From contig CM073885.1 in the NCBI GenBank assembly GCA_037176705.1, positions 167,266,290 through 167,330,289 of the forward strand: a stretch of DNA of 64,000 bases. The letters run 5' to 3'. The first letter of the stretch is position 1. Each line of letters starts with the position of its first letter. The DNA is from Molossus alvarezi. Taxonomy: Eukaryota > Chordata > Mammalia > Chiroptera > Molossidae. The notes below the pieces were generated by a model. The model searched no databases, was not told the DNA's origin, and worked only from the letters and a program-made list of their open reading frames with translations. The position numbers and the translations under genes are program-made. This document shows positions 11,161 to 24,600 of the stretch, one piece after another.

Positions 11161-14100
11161 ACTTGTAAAGTACTTGATTATCTCAGGACAGACCCTTACC
11201 TTCTTATTTTTCTCTTTGCATCTCCTTACAGCACAGTATCATGTCCTTTCATATAGCTTTAAATGCCTACTGTTTTCTTCCTTAGCTCACTACATAGTGA
11301 ACTGGATTTCTAATAAGTTTAGCATGCAAATTAGACTTTGATTTTGCTGCGTGCTCTAAGTAAGGTTCCTTATTGTATAGCTTCATGTGTGTATGCCTTT
11401 TCTTTCCCAGAGTGGTTGTAAATACTTAGAGTTTTGAAACATCAATTTACATTTTTATATTTGTTATGACATATAACACAATGAGAGGGAACTATTTTAT
11501 GCTTAAGAGTCATTGAATTCAATTAACATATAAATATAGCAGGACAAATGTACACTGTAAAATAAATACAGTCACAACTCTAATCAGTGGAACAAATTAA
11601 CCTCCAAGTTGTTAATTAACCTTACTATAATAATTTACACAGGCAGAAATATCTAAAACTTTATCTTAAGTAAATATATATAACATTTTTAAAGGGATAG
11701 AATGTGCTTTAATAAATATGCTTAAGTGAATAAAATATGTTTTTTCTACACCAACATCATTCATTTTTGTGTATGCCTGGTGTAGTATTTGATTTCTATT
11801 TTTACTCATTTCTTCACCACAGTGTCAACTGTAGAGATCACAATTCAAAGTGACTGTATATGTGTGTGTATATGTCTTATAGATATATATCTACTATGAC
11901 ATATATTACAATACACATCACATCACATATATGTGATGTAGTGGAAATGTCATTTTCTTATATTTCAACAAATTTTTGCTGAGTGCACACCATGTACCTG
12001 ACCCTGGGCTGCAGCAGCGAGTACAGGCACAGACCTGGCCCTCTGGGTTCACGTCTCTGAAGGCAAAGATTCACCTAAGAGGGGTCTTGACGACTGTCCT
12101 TCTGTTCATGAACTCATCTGAGTGTTATCATCACAAATAATGCAATGTTTTAAGGTAAATGTAGATCCCTATAAATAACTGTTGATCAACTATCATTATG
12201 TCTGTGCATAGGGAGTAAGTAAGTTCAGCTACCTAACTAGCTAGACAGTCTTAACAGATAAATAAAATACATACCAGCTCCTTCCACATGCACATGCTCA
12301 TTGCTTTCAAACATAAACAGCATGGTTTAGAAGATTCTAAAGTAAAAAAAAAATTAAACATTACATTTTTCAACTTAATTTAACTATTTTTTAGGTATGA
12401 CTTGGGGAATTGAATTACAGATATTTTCCTTAATTGGTGAAAAAAAGAGGTATCTCCTCTATGGGACTCTGCAAAGAAGCTTTTGATTATGTTTAACGTA
12501 TTGAATATGACGTCTTCATTTTGCAGTAATTTCAGTAATAAGAAAATATATCTAACTGCTACTTTCACTGTCCTACATTAAATAGAAAAAGATAAACGTT
12601 ATAATACCTGTTGTTACCTGTTCCTGTCGCCATAGATGTTTCTGTTGCTTGTGTGTGTGTCTGTATATGTGTGTGTGTTTGAAACCTAGAATTTGTTCCC
12701 ACTGTGTTCCACACACTCATTACTGAGCATCCGCCTTTGAACCTTGGCTTCCTGATACATTCTGGTTCGAAGCACTGACATAATGCGGCTTTGAAGGGGC
12801 GTAAAGAAACGCACTAACTTAAATAGGGAATAACGAGTAACACCTAATTCTCCTGAGGTCATTGTAGGACAAGACGAGGAATCTTAAAAGAGGGCATTCT
12901 AAATTCTTGGCTAGAGGTCACAGAGAACCAGAACCGCAGGCCGTGACAGTCTCAGAAGTCCTACCATCACTGTTCCTGGTCCGTTATCCCAGGTGGAGAA
13001 CGTTCGGAAGCTTCACGCACTGACATGTGTAAGGAAGAAACATATTTCCTGGTCTGACCAAATACAGCAATGATTAATTGCCACTATGAGGAACATATCT
13101 TGTATAACCCTTTCAAAATAATATGATTAGAATATTGTTTATAATTTTTTCACTATCGGCGCTGGCTTGTCAGTAATCTGTAAAGAAGATTTTGATAATT
13201 CATCAAGTGCAGACTGTTATTGATTTTTTTTTAAACCATGACTGGGTTAAAACCCTTAACTTGAAAGACATGTTGAGAGTCTGGCTGAGATACAGGGATT
13301 TCAAAGGCCAGAGCCCCAGTGAGTGTGTTTGTACCAGCAAGAAGGAGGGAACGACCACAAGACTGGACCTGTCTGCAGCAAACGGCCTTGATGATGCGAC
13401 AGAAAACAATTAAAGCACAACCAAGAAGAGCGAATGATTCCAGTAGTGAACCAAACCCTCTGGGAGACTGAGAAAGACCCCGATGCAGAAAAATAGCGTT
13501 TTTTTCAGGAAGAAATTTTGAAAAGGAAACTCTTTTTCTTTAAACTCTAAAGAAGTCTTACTGCTTCTGTTTGGGCTTTGTCCCATTTATATTCTCTCCT
13601 TACTTCATGTCAGCACCAATACTATTTAGTGAAATTGACCATGAAACCCCGAGATGGAATGCCACTCTGCAATCAATGTGCTTTTGTAATTTTATGACCA
13701 AAAAAAATACCCGTATGCAGAAATAGTAGTCAATGTATGAGAAATGAATTTCAAACAAAGCAATAATAAAAGATTTAGCAAGGTAAACATATTTTAGATG
13801 ATACTAATGCTATATATAGAAATCACACATAGCGACACATGGACTAAAAGCAGAAGACCTTCATTTATTTCAGAAGCTATGAAATAAAGACCTGAAGGCT
13901 TATGAAACAACATGCTGGAGAGAATTCAAGAATGACAAAGATAATTATTACCCCATAATATTTGTGCATAGAGTGAAAATTACTTTCTGGCTCCAGCGGT
14001 AGAGATTTAGAGTGAAACTTAACAAATGAGAATTGCATTCTTATACCTAATGATAATATGTAGAAGTCTCTGCATCTGTGGTTTATTGGAACAACGTAAA

Positions 14101-17050
14101 ATAATTACTACATTATTTTATCTTCTAAGCCAGATTTTCCTTTCTGTCTACAATTCTTTCCTGAAGTTTATTGGTCTGAGTTTTTATATTCCCTTCATTG
14201 TGGGAAGATATGAAGCCTCACTAATTGGGCTAGAAATGTCTATGAGAAAATGCAAAGTATGGAATAATGATCACATTTTAATTCTTCACTCTTGTGTTTT
14301 AAGTATGCCCCCAAGAAGGGTAGTTTGGGTCGGCACTCTCTCTCTGTCTCACTTCAGGGAAACCCCTCGTTAATCAGGCTCTGCTTTCTACTCTCACTTG
14401 CAGTGGTTATAACTAACCCATCCGGAGCAGTGACGCCCAGTGAACTCCTTGAGTCTTTGCTCACTTTGTACTCACAGCTGCCTGGGTTATGCTGTCAGGT
14501 TGGAAGTTACCCCTTAAAATGGAAAGACTGAGATTCAACCAGAAACCAGTGCTTATTCTGATTGGAGGAGTTTTAGGTAGCCTAGTAATTACTATGTGAG
14601 GTTCAACCACTCTGGCTTAGAAGATTTATAAAGTTGTAATTGTTTACATTATTGCAACAAAGTACAGATCTATTGTACACTCTCTCCATTCTGTAGTAAA
14701 ATGAAGTCCTTTCTAGTAAGTTTTTCTCTAAATTTCTTTGGGGACAGGAGTTTACTACTACCCCATTAACAAATAACAAAATAATTATCTCTATTACATT
14801 TCAGGGTTTATTTCATTCAAATAGCCATAATTTAGGAACAATGGGCTTTAAAGATAGTATGATACAAAAATGACCAAAACAAATAAACTCCCTACAATGG
14901 AAATGATGTAAATGATGATGTTGAAATTTAAACTAAATGCATTAAGCCATGAGTCACCCTGTCTGCAAGAGTGTCCAGGGAAGAATCTCAGAGTACTGAG
15001 GGACCCCAATGGCAGGTCATCATTGTATAAAGAGAGGAGACAACCAACTCTGCTGCCAGAAATGAAGAGAGGGGAAATCAAGGGACTGAAGCCCTGGGAG
15101 GAAGGTTGTGTGTTCCTCCCGGGTGTGCTGCCCAGAGCCTAACTGTTAACGCCACTGAAGAGAGACTGTGATTGGCAGCCCTGTGTCTCCCTGAAGCACA
15201 TCTGTCTACTGTTCTTGAAGGCCGGGATGCAGTAGGTGTTCGACCTCATTCAGCATGAGGGTGACTATTCTAACAATGAACACAATCTGACATAGGAACA
15301 GGTTGATAGATTAACAAGAATAAAATGAGAAAATTATGTCATATAGATTCTTTATGTTTGGTGTTAAATCTAAAAGGATGACATATAAAGAGATCAATCT
15401 CAGAAGAAATTGATCTAACATGGACAGCTAAAGTAAAACAGATGAGAGAGAGAGAGAGAATGGAAAAACAATTTGTTTAGAACATAAATTTAATTAGGAA
15501 TTGAACAAAGAGTTTGGAAAACTAGCTCATATTTTTGGAATAATGCCAATTGTTCCTTAACATAATCTTAACTAATTTCAACTCACACAAAACTAAAAAA
15601 GAGAGATTACTGACTGCCCTACACAGAAACATACATTATCATGAGATTTTTCTTCTTTACATTGAACATTTCAAAAATCAGAACTAAAGTCACTTTCAAT
15701 GCTACAATTGGATTATAGAAATGTGTTCATTGCTCTTGTGAAATAGACAATTCATTGTTCTCCGATTGTGTTTGGTGGCGAGTATTAACATTTGTTTTCA
15801 TTTCGTAAAAGTTTTTGCAGTAAAAAAGAATATTTTATTGTTGGTATGATCAGGAGGATTTCATAATATGCTTTGGATGCTATACTGATATTTAAAAAAA
15901 GAAAACATTTGCTTTTAAAATCACAGTAGTTCTTGTTCTTTCAGACTTGCAATGGCCTTTGTCCAAAAGTGATACAATTCTGAGCTGAGTTTGCTTGGCA
16001 ACAGGTACCAGCAACCAGACTAACATCAGGTACCAAAGAAGTCTGGACCTCTCCATAACGAAAGGGTGGTCCTTTAAAACAAAGTCAAGGGTTCAAAGAA
16101 ATACAGTAGAAAGAAAATTGCAACAAAGGAGAAGAGGATAGGATTAGGACAGGGGGACCACTCTAAAGCATCTTCATGGTTGCCGTGAATTATTTCTGGA
16201 TTAGTCTTTTTAAATATTATAGTTGTATCACATCTATAATGTAATCACAACATTAAGAAATGATTGGAGGCATTTCCTCTCTATCTTTCAATCTGCCAGA
16301 GTGACTTTCCAAGACAGTGGTGATCCGCACTTAAATAGCTAGTAAATGACAATGTGACATCAACCCCAGCCCTTTTTATTAATTAGTCTTAAAAAATCAG
16401 TTTTCTACTTATTCTTAACTTTAATAATAAAATTTTGGCTGTTTATTTGGGTTTTACCTCAGTTTGGTCTTCACCTACTAGTCATGATTTCTCCCTCCCC
16501 ACCCTGCTCCGGGCCCCGGAAGAAGAGAATGGCTTCTGGGGACTCCCAAGAAATAGTAGTATTGCCTAGGTTACGGCAGATATACATACGTGTGAGTGTA
16601 CATGTATGCAATATGGTGGTAGATATACACAGTATGGTATATGTGTACATGTAGATGTACACATAAATATCTACACATCGCTGTTGATTTTTCTACTGCA
16701 GTCTGGCAAGTGTGCAATGGCCAGGACAAAAGGATTTAATGTGGAGACCGACCTCTGTGGTCCAGGGCACTGTGAGCAGGATGACTGCAGGGTCACTGTG
16801 TCCTTAGAGTCTCTTCTGAGCCACACGTTACCAGCATATTTATTAGTCCCCCCCCCATCCCATTCTTGAGAATGAAGACATATTTTTTCCCAATGTTTGT
16901 TTTTCTTCACTTCTCCCCAAAAACATCTTACTGGAAGGAAAATAGAATGTTGGGTGCTACTGTGTAAACAATGATGACGACCATTTTTAATTTGGTAGAG
17001 ATTTTATTAATCAATCTTTGCTATGAACGTATATTGGTAAAAGGTTAATA
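11161..17050. other. Long unique-looking intronic tract
   Basis: About 5.9 kb, AT-rich, with no confident repeat or exon. It contains a CA/TA-rich simple patch at 11855-11940, TG-rich sequence at 12640-12680 and a possible old repeat at 11960-12070 (TTGCTGAGTGCACACCATG). Open frames at 13192-13413, 14026-14531 and 14848-15142 have no recognisable domains or convincing splice sites. Confidence 0.45.
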
Positions 17051-17055
17051 TTTTC

Positions 17056-17200
17056 TATGTCAGGCATCATGCTAGAAGTGTTAAACAGTTAATTTCCAAT
17101 CTTCCTAGAAGACTACAAGATAAACATGAGAATTTTCATTTTCCAGATGTGGAAAATAAGGTTCACAGTGGTTAACACACCTGCCTAATTAGTAGAGATG
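17056..17200 (+). mobile_element. MIR SINE fragment
   Basis: GTCAGGCATCATGCTAGAAG followed by CATTTTCCAGATGTGGAAAA and AAGGTTCACAGTGGTTAA tracks the MIR consensus (GCCAGGCACTGTGCTA...CAGATGAGGAAACTG...GAGGTTAA). Confidence 0.7.
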
Positions 17201-17525
17201 TGAGTTGTTTCCATTAGACTCCATTGAGCTCAAATTAGAGTAACTGTAGGGGAGTCAAGTCTGGAAACAGTGAGGGAGTTTGTCACTTACATAGAGCTGA
17301 AGGGTGGAAGGTACTTGCAAAGAGCAGCCGTATCCCCATCCCAGTCCCACGGAGACTTCAGTAACTGGTCGCGACACCCTGTCCTGCTAGGCCCACACAC
17401 AGGTGTGGAATTTCAGTCTGCAGTAACTGAGAGGAAACTCTGGCATCTCAAATCCAAGGCTAGAACTTTATGCATTTCTTATTCCCTTTACTGTGTTCCA
17501 ACACTTTTCTAAGTATCTTCCGCCT
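17201..17525. other. Intronic sequence, no recognised element
   Basis: A short unique tract between the MIR and the CT microsatellite. No gene signal. Confidence 0.4.
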
Positions 17526-17550
17526 TTCTATTACTCTCTCTCTCCCTCTA

Positions 17551-17598
<48 letters not shown>

Positions 17599-17612
17599 CC
17601 TCCCTCTCTCAC
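17526..17612. repeat. (CT)n microsatellite
   Basis: About 85 bp of nearly pure CT with a few CCCT and TTTC interruptions, ending in a short ACACAC stretch. Confidence 0.95.
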
Positions 17613-18034
17613 ACACATGCATGTGTATGTATTTGCAGCTTCTTTTTACTGATGAATGTGGCTATGAGGAATATCTGTGGCTGACATCTAGGTCATGTCC
17701 TTGGAAGAAGGATATGAATAAATAAATGTAATAATTATTCCTTGCACATAATATTCTTGTCCTTCGTAAACTTCTTACCATTTACTGCTGGGAAATTAAT
17801 TGACTACTTTTGGGCATTTGGGTCTCAGGGCTATTGCCTGAAGCTTTCAGGGACATGCATGGTTCTTTTATGATATTAAACCTTAAGAAGCATTAATCTC
17901 ATATTTTTATATACATAATAAATGAAAGGCCAACCCAAATGAAACTTTCATTCTTACTCTGGTATTTCAGCAGATAAAATGTCTAGATAATAAATTATGA
18001 AATATGGTTGTTACCTTTTTAAAGAAAAATACTG
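17613..18034. other. Intronic sequence, no recognised element
   Basis: AT-rich unclassified sequence. Confidence 0.4.
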
Positions 18035-18330
18035 CATCTGGCCTAGCAAGGACTTAGTCCATGCGGTGCAGGCGACCTCTTGTGGGTGGAGCTCCCTGTC
18101 CCAGCCAGTGGGCAGCAGCACGCGCCCTCGATTCAGGCCCCTCTGGGTCCGACCTCTGCTCTGCTGATTGCTAAGTGTTCTGAGCTTCAAGTTCTTCACC
18201 ACTGAGCTTCAGCTTTCTTACTCATGAAATGGGTTAATCATAGGTACTTTCAGGGTTGTTATTAGCATTAAACAGACTGTATCTAAGACCTCAGAATAAT
18301 TACAAAATTAGTAGGTGACTATTACTATAA
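18035..18330 (-). mobile_element. MIR SINE
   Basis: Antisense MIR: TCAGCTTTCTTACTCATGAA, AGGTACTTTCAGGGTTGTTA, TTAGCATTAAACAG correspond to the complement of the MIR core and 3' part. The left boundary is uncertain. Confidence 0.65.
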
Positions 18331-18339
18331 TTTATATAT

Positions 18340-20119
18340 AGTATTACATTATGAAAGCTGAAAAAAGGTCAATTCTTCCATAATTTAGTGTGCATCTTCT
18401 CTAGAGGACACATGGCGCTAGGCATGTTTGATAGAGGGACACAAAGTAGTGAGACATGGACTTTCCCAAGAAGAAATGCCCTCCAGTAAGGTACATACAT
18501 ATACTACATACAGGGGTGGGCACAAGTGGGTGTGGTGTGCCATTGTGACATTCGTTTGAATTAATAAAGCTATTGTAATAAGCATAACCTGAATGTCTTT
18601 TTCTAGACACACAGTATAAAACTACTTGTGCCCTCCCCTGAATAGTTTACACGTATGCAAGCAGACTGCATGTCTGATCACATGCAGTAGCTTCCTGAAC
18701 TAGAAACATAAGGTGCTGTGGATACTTCACCTCTTTTCATCACCTGCCCAGAATCTCCGACCAGCGTCCACTGTTCTAGGTCAACGTCCCCACCTTGTGG
18801 AGAGAATAAAGAACAGTTTGACCCAACATAATTTTCCTTACTACCTTCATGTCTTCTTGGGTAGGGAGAGAGGCTTTGGAAGATGAAAGGCTGGTGATTG
18901 GGAGGTGAGTGGGTGCTCTCTACAAGTGTTGTCTAGCATTTACTGCGTGCTCTCTATTTGGTTAATCTCAGCAACGGTGTTCCTTCTTTATGAAGCACAA
19001 GCCTATGTTCACTTACTTCCTCTTCTCTTTCAAACTTCCACCGACGCAACTTCTGACAGAAACATGTCTTCATCTGAAACTGCTCTAATTCTCAATTATT
19101 TAACTCTGACATCTAATCTCTGACTACTTCCTTTTGTCATTTTATTTCTCAAATTACTAAACATTATTTTTTTAAATCTCAGGATGACCCCAAGTCCTCC
19201 TTATTCTCCCACTCTGGCTGTCTTCTCCATCATGATCCCCACCAGCATCCCCCTCATAAGCACTACCGAATGCTTCCCCTATGCTAGGTGACCTTTAACA
19301 TCCTTTATAAACAGCATCTCTTCTCATCACAGTCTTATGTATCGGGTGCTGCAGGTCCACACACTGCCCTATCTATACATTAATATCTACAAAGCTCTGA
19401 AGATTAAAAAATACTTTTAACTTGACATCAAAACCCGACACAAACTGCCACGAAGCTTTTGTAGTCTTTATTTATTGCATTAAACAGAATAATTATGTAT
19501 TTTATTCCAGAAGTATACATATATTTTATTATATAATTGATAGTACAAATGTACTGGGTATACACATAAAATATGGTGTGTATATATCTTTTCAAAATTT
19601 TCTAAATTCTGAATTAAAAAAACACATTTGATTACGAAGGTTTGAAGTGAAGTCCTGTGGATAAAGATCACTGTCATCTCCATTTTACCCAAAGTCACAC
19701 GTTGGTAAGTGATGTAACTGAGGTTCAGACAGAATCCGTCTGTATCTAGATCCAGGGCTTCAAGCATGTGGCTTCTGATAATTGCTGGAGCCCTAAATCT
19801 TCTCAGCTCTGCCCTACACATTTTACCTTCATATTTTTAACAGTCGTCGTATGATTTCTGGTTCTTGTTTTGGCCTACGGAGAAAGGCATGTGCTTTACC
19901 TCGATCGCTTCTGTTATAAATCTGTGATATCCAGTTTTACCAGATCTTTAATGCAGTCCCTCATTTCTCCCATTTATTCTAAAAGCGATGCGGACTCTCC
20001 TGAACCTCAACTTTTGCTCCCAGATTTTACAACACTTTGGTGACCCCTGCGCTGTCCCAACTCATTTGTACATTGTGTTCATGTTTTCCCCTTGTAACTC
20101 TGGGATTAAGTTCCATGAA
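18340..20119. other. Intronic tract with a MIR piece
   Basis: Mostly unclassified. 19665-19800 looks like a plus-strand MIR 3' half (CATCTCCATTTTACCCAAAG, TCACACGTTGGTAAGTG). Pyrimidine-rich sequence at 19140-19330 is unassigned. Confidence 0.45.
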
Positions 20120-20660
20120 TTCATCCTGCCCAGTGTTTTCAGCTCTTTCTACTTAAGATCTGATCTTTCCAAAGCAAATCTGGTCAAGGTACTCCACAAC
20201 TTAGCAATAGCCGGCTTCCAATTGGCTATAGGAATGAGTCTTAAATCCTCAAAATGGAATGAAGGACACTTTCCATAATGCGGCCATGGTCTGTACGTCT
20301 AGTCTTGACACCTCAGTCCTTAACTGACTTTTGATAGTCTAACCACAGCAGACTATTCAGGGCTTCCAAAATATGAAAACACTTTCATACCCCAATACTT
20401 TTAATCATGTGGTTTTCTTTGCTTGGAATGTCCTCGTATACTTTATTTTTAAAAAAATTTTTTAATTTATTTTTTTGTTACAGATGTTTCTCCTTTCTTA
20501 CCCCATTGGCGTATACCTTGTATACTTGATGTACTTGGTGAGATACTGTTTTGTTTTTAAAGCCCAATTCAAATGCTACACCCTTTACTGCACTTTCCTA
20601 ATCTTACTCAGGCCCTTCAATTCACTGCAACCTCACCCACGTGCTATACCTTTATCTCTA
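20120..20660 (+). mobile_element. L2 LINE 3' region
   Basis: Diverged L2 blocks: GATCTTTCCAAAGCAAATCT, TTCCAATTGGCTATAGGAAT, TTTGCTTGGAATGTCCTC, AAAGCCCAATTCAAATGCTA. These match the L2 3' half in order. A small L1 3'-end insertion interrupts it at about 20445-20512. Confidence 0.6.
20445..20512 (-). mobile_element. Very short L1 3'-end insertion
   Basis: About 70 bp: an A/T-rich tail, then TTTTGTTACAGATGTTTCTC and CTTACCCCATTGGC, the antisense terminus of the L1 family in this window. A GTATAC-containing motif on both sides may be the target duplication. Confidence 0.7.
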
Positions 20661-20736
20661 TAATATAATGGAATGTGTTCACACTCACATATAATTGTCA
20701 TATGGTGTTTTTGTCCCCATTAATTTTGAGCCCTTA

Positions 20737-20988
20737 TTTTTTTATTTTTTTATCCTCACCCGAGGACATTTTTCCATTTTTTGTTCAGGTAGAGTGGGAG
20801 GGAGAGAGAGGAACAGAGAGAGAGAGAAACATCGATGTGAAGGGACACATCGAGTGGTTGCCACCCGCACAACCGACCAGGGCCGGGGACAAACTGCAAC
20901 CGAGGTACGTGCCCTTAGCGGGAACCGAACCTGGGTCTCTCTGGACCGCAGGCCGATGCTCTAACCACTGAGCCAAACCGGCCAGGGC
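20737..20988 (-). mobile_element. Ves-type SINE
   Basis: Antisense full-length copy: TATCCTCACCCGAGGACATT, GAGAAACATCGATGTGAAGG, AACTGCAACCGAGGTACGTG, ending AACCGGCCAGGGC. Exact duplication TTGAGCCCTTA at 20726-20736 and 20989-20999. Confidence 0.95.
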
Positions 20989-20999
20989 TTGAGCCCTTA

Positions 21000-22620
21000 A
21001 ATCATGACTTATTTTTCTGTTTGACAACCAGCTTAATTAATGGCGTACAAAAGATACCTGATAATAACTGATTAAAATTAAATTACAACAGTCATGTAAA
21101 TTATATTTATTCTGATTTCATGATTTGTCCTCACCTGCATCAGGGAATATTAAAATGTACTGAGAAGTTAAACACGCCTCCTTTGAGCTTATGTAAAACA
21201 CTCTTCAATTTTAGTTTTGTTTTTGTTATTATGCCATATAATCATCAAGTGGAAGGATGCCTGACTTAAACTTGATGCTCAACATGAGAGTAAGGAAGTA
21301 TAAAAATAAATAAATTCATTTTAACATGTCAGGGTTCTAGTCTTTAATTAATAACAGTTGTTTACCCTACTTTATCTCTATCATGTTTTACTTGATGGGT
21401 AGACTTACCTCTTTTGTTATGGACTTAATTGTCTTGCTAGCATTGTCTTCTCGTCTTTATGTACATATAGTAGCTTTGCAATACATTTTTTCCAATGTAT
21501 CTTTTTATTTCATTAATATATTGGAGAGTAAAAGTTTGGATATTTTTTACTGCTCTGTTAAATACGAGACTATTTCTATTTTGGTGAATCCAATGATTTA
21601 TTCAAGCAAGAACATCTCCCATTCTTTATGCACACATAATGTATACTTCTTTGATTAGTAGCACCTTAATACATATTATTTTGTGTCTACCATGAAATAG
21701 TATTGGTTTGCAGAGGATTTTGAATGGAAAATATTACTTGTAATACTCTACTGGAAAGTTTTATTTATATTTTATAAACAATGTACACCAGTGTCCCTTT
21801 TAGAAGACAAATTTGTACAAAGATCTTAGCTTGAAATTTGCTGTTCATTTGTACTGGTTTGCTGTTTGACTCACATCCATTTGTTTTATTTTCTTTCTCA
21901 TTATTCCTCACTCCTGGAGGAAGACAGTGAGCTGAATTATGGCCAGTAATTTTGTCATAAAATGCTGTTCTGTTTGCATCGAATGGTTATCAACCTTCAT
22001 GAATAGCAGCGTACCAAGGGACAGATACAATCGTTCATGACTGACATTTTGCTCCAGACCTTTCTGCCGCCTCTTATTATTCTTCCTGTCAGACGCTTCC
22101 TAAGGACTTCTCATTTTTATTTTTTCCAACATTGTTCTTCTGTGTTCAACCATATGAATGTCTTTCTCCTTCAGGAACCAAATGTAGTGTGAAAGACAGT
22201 AGAGACCAGCCATCAACCGCTAAGTAGGAAATGACCTTGAATACCATAGACTGAGAATTTTAATTGGGTTAGTGAGCCTTTTCTATATAGAGTATAGTAA
22301 AGACCTTGCAAGAATCATTTTGAATGAAACTTTGTCGGAACTATCAGCTCCATAGCCTGTTACTTATGATGGCTACTTCTTATTCCTTTTTGTATCACCT
22401 AAGATTTAGAATAATTATAGTATGTCTCGGAAAGTTACCTAGATGAATGCATTAACTCAGTATTTAGAGAACATACCTCTTAGTGAATTTTAAAATGTTT
22501 ATTACAAGTTATACAATTTTAAATCATTAACATTAGTTTTTACCTATATTGGAGAATCTGAAATCTAGTCAACGTTTTATAGGGAAGCTTTGAGCCAATG
22601 TTTAGTGAATTTTAACAATT
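21000..22620. other. Intronic sequence, no recognised element
   Basis: AT-rich and unclassified. The hydrophobic 91-codon frame at 21383-21658 has no supporting features. Confidence 0.4.
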
Positions 22621-22664
22621 CTATGTAACATCTTAATTCACCAAGTTGAAATTCAATACACATT

Positions 22665-22960
22665 CATTAAATAAGCAAGTGCTTTCTTGGTGCCTACATT
22701 TTGCCAGACTCTGTTTTACGCATGTGACATCCAGAGGTGAACAAAACAGATAAGTTCTCATCCTCGTGGATTTTAAATTGTGGTGGGAACACAAACAAAG
22801 AACAATTAGTGAAATAATTAAAATGCAAGAAGAAAATGAAAAATGAGAAGTTAAAGGTGCTATAAACATTAAAGTAGGATGATATAATATGAGTGAGAAT
22901 GGACTCCACCCTGGGAAGTCCTGGGAAGGCTTCTCCAAGGTGACATTTAAAGAGAAAAAA
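22665..22960 (+). mobile_element. Ancient mammalian repeat (MIR/L2-like)
   Basis: Blocks such as GCCTACATTTTGCCAGACTC, AGAGGTGAACAAAACAGATA, AAGTTCTCATCCTCGTGG and CTGGGAAGGCTTCTCCAAGG are typical of an old interspersed repeat also seen at 23221-23460 and 43370-43560. I cannot name the subfamily. Confidence 0.5.
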
Positions 22961-23220
22961 ATAATCACTAAATATTGCGATTCTGTAATTCCAATAATTG
23001 CATTTGTGAAATGATCTTGTCTTTCTTCCCCAAACTCCCAACAGCCTAGGCTCCTGTATAGAGTTTTAAAAGGAAATTGAAATATTTTTGGATGCTTTAT
23101 AATAAATACATTTTCAGATTATAAACTTTATACTGTATATACATTTAGTGTCATTAAATAATGCACTTTTATTCTCTCTTCATATAAATATGTATATGTA
23201 GACATTTGCATTTTGTTTGT

Positions 23221-23460
23221 TATTATTTATTGAGCACCTTACTACATGCAAGACATTGTGCTAGGTACTGTTGATCAGATTTTACCCAGCATTATATTCT
23301 GTTTATCTGATGGGAGAGACAAATATTTTTCAAGTCATTTTACCAATAAAGGATATATAGTTACAAGTGAGATAAGTGCTATGACTAGATTGAAAGGGGG
23401 AAAGAAGAGGAGCATTTCATATAAATGTGCTGAGACGGGAAGGAGCTTGGGCCGTTAGAG
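23221..23460 (+). mobile_element. Ancient mammalian repeat (MIR/L2-like)
   Basis: TTATTTATTGAGCACCTTAC, AAGACATTGTGCTAGGTACT and GAGATAAGTGCTATGACTAG match the common old repeat that starts with the ATTGAGCACCTACTATGTGC block. Confidence 0.6.
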
Positions 23461-24500
23461 GACTGAAAAGGAGGGAGTGTAGACGGAGCAGAAGGAATGG
23501 AGAGACTCCTGGGAGGGAAGGAGGTTGGGCAGAGGGTCTCTGAGTCCCTTCAATGTGATATTATGTTGTCTGCTAATTGAAAAGTAGATACTTCCTGTCA
23601 TAACATGGGCATTGATTTTATAAGATCACTTGATAGAACCAAATTGTGTTTAACAGTATGTCAGTCATACTGCTTAGTGAACGTGCACAGTGCTTATTCC
23701 GCCATGATTTACTCCACCCTACAATCGATGTGTCCACGCAGCAGTTATTCTAGAAGCTTCTGATCCAGCAACTCATGCTTTCCTGGTTAAACAATATCTT
23801 AATGACGCATGTAGTGGATGAAAGGGTAGTCACAGATCAGATGTACTATGGCATTCTTGATGTCCAGACCCAATAATTTATGGCCATTGACTTTAGGCCA
23901 TTGTAGGAGGGAAATTCCTTTGCTCTCTGCTAATTATATTTGAAGAGCTCCTCATCATACAAAGGAATTTTAAATGATTAGACGGAGGTTTCGCTGTTTG
24001 CTGAGGAGTTAAAATCTGACTGGAGGTTTGAAGAAAGGGGAGTAGTGGGGTTGGCAGAGTTCAATAATTTTATTTCCAAGATTATATTTTATATTTTGCT
24101 CTGTCAAATCAAGATTTTCTCTCTAGACTAATATTTCAATCACAACTGATTACCAATTATATAAATATGACTAGAAACTAGAAAATGGGATTATATAAAT
24201 AGACATTTATTTAGAGAGTAAATGACTGCATTGACTTTCTCCCAATATACTGACATTCTTCATCTTTATTAATGATTTAAAACTAACATATTGCTTTCAT
24301 AAAACTTATAACTTTACTTATAACTTTAAAAAGTAAATTCCACTGAGTTCCATGTAATCGTTAATGACTCATAGATGGATTGAATGAAAGTGTGGTCATA
24401 GTGGTACGTGTGGCCTACGTGTCAGCCCTCAGAGCCTGACCCTAACCACTGTGACTGCATGGATCAGGGCAGACACTTGGGGCCTGGGGTTTCTTTAACC
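23461..24500. other. Intronic sequence, no recognised element
   Basis: Unclassified sequence without splice-flanked open frames. Confidence 0.4.
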
Positions 24501-24504
24501 ACCT

Positions 24505-24600
24505 CTTTTTCTAGATGTGTCTCAGGCCACATAGTCAAAGCAAGAACTGGAAGTCAGGTTGTTGGTTCCTGGCAGTCAGTGCTGTGCTCTACAGCATGTC
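24505..24600 (+). mobile_element. MIR SINE 3' fragment
   Basis: GCCACATAGTCAAAGCAAGA, ACTGGAAGTCAGGTTGTTGG and GTGCTGTGCTCTACAGCATG follow the MIR 3' part (CACACAGCTAGTAAG...GAACCCAGG...). Confidence 0.6.

Noticed and set aside
16606..16869. Acceptor-like TTTCTACTGCAG followed by a frame with FNVETDLCG, recalling the start of a MAM domain
   Set aside because: The expected CGW is not there (CGP), the preceding MAM cysteine is missing, no donor keeps the frame, and the frame runs to a stop. Chance resemblance is more likely than a second exon.
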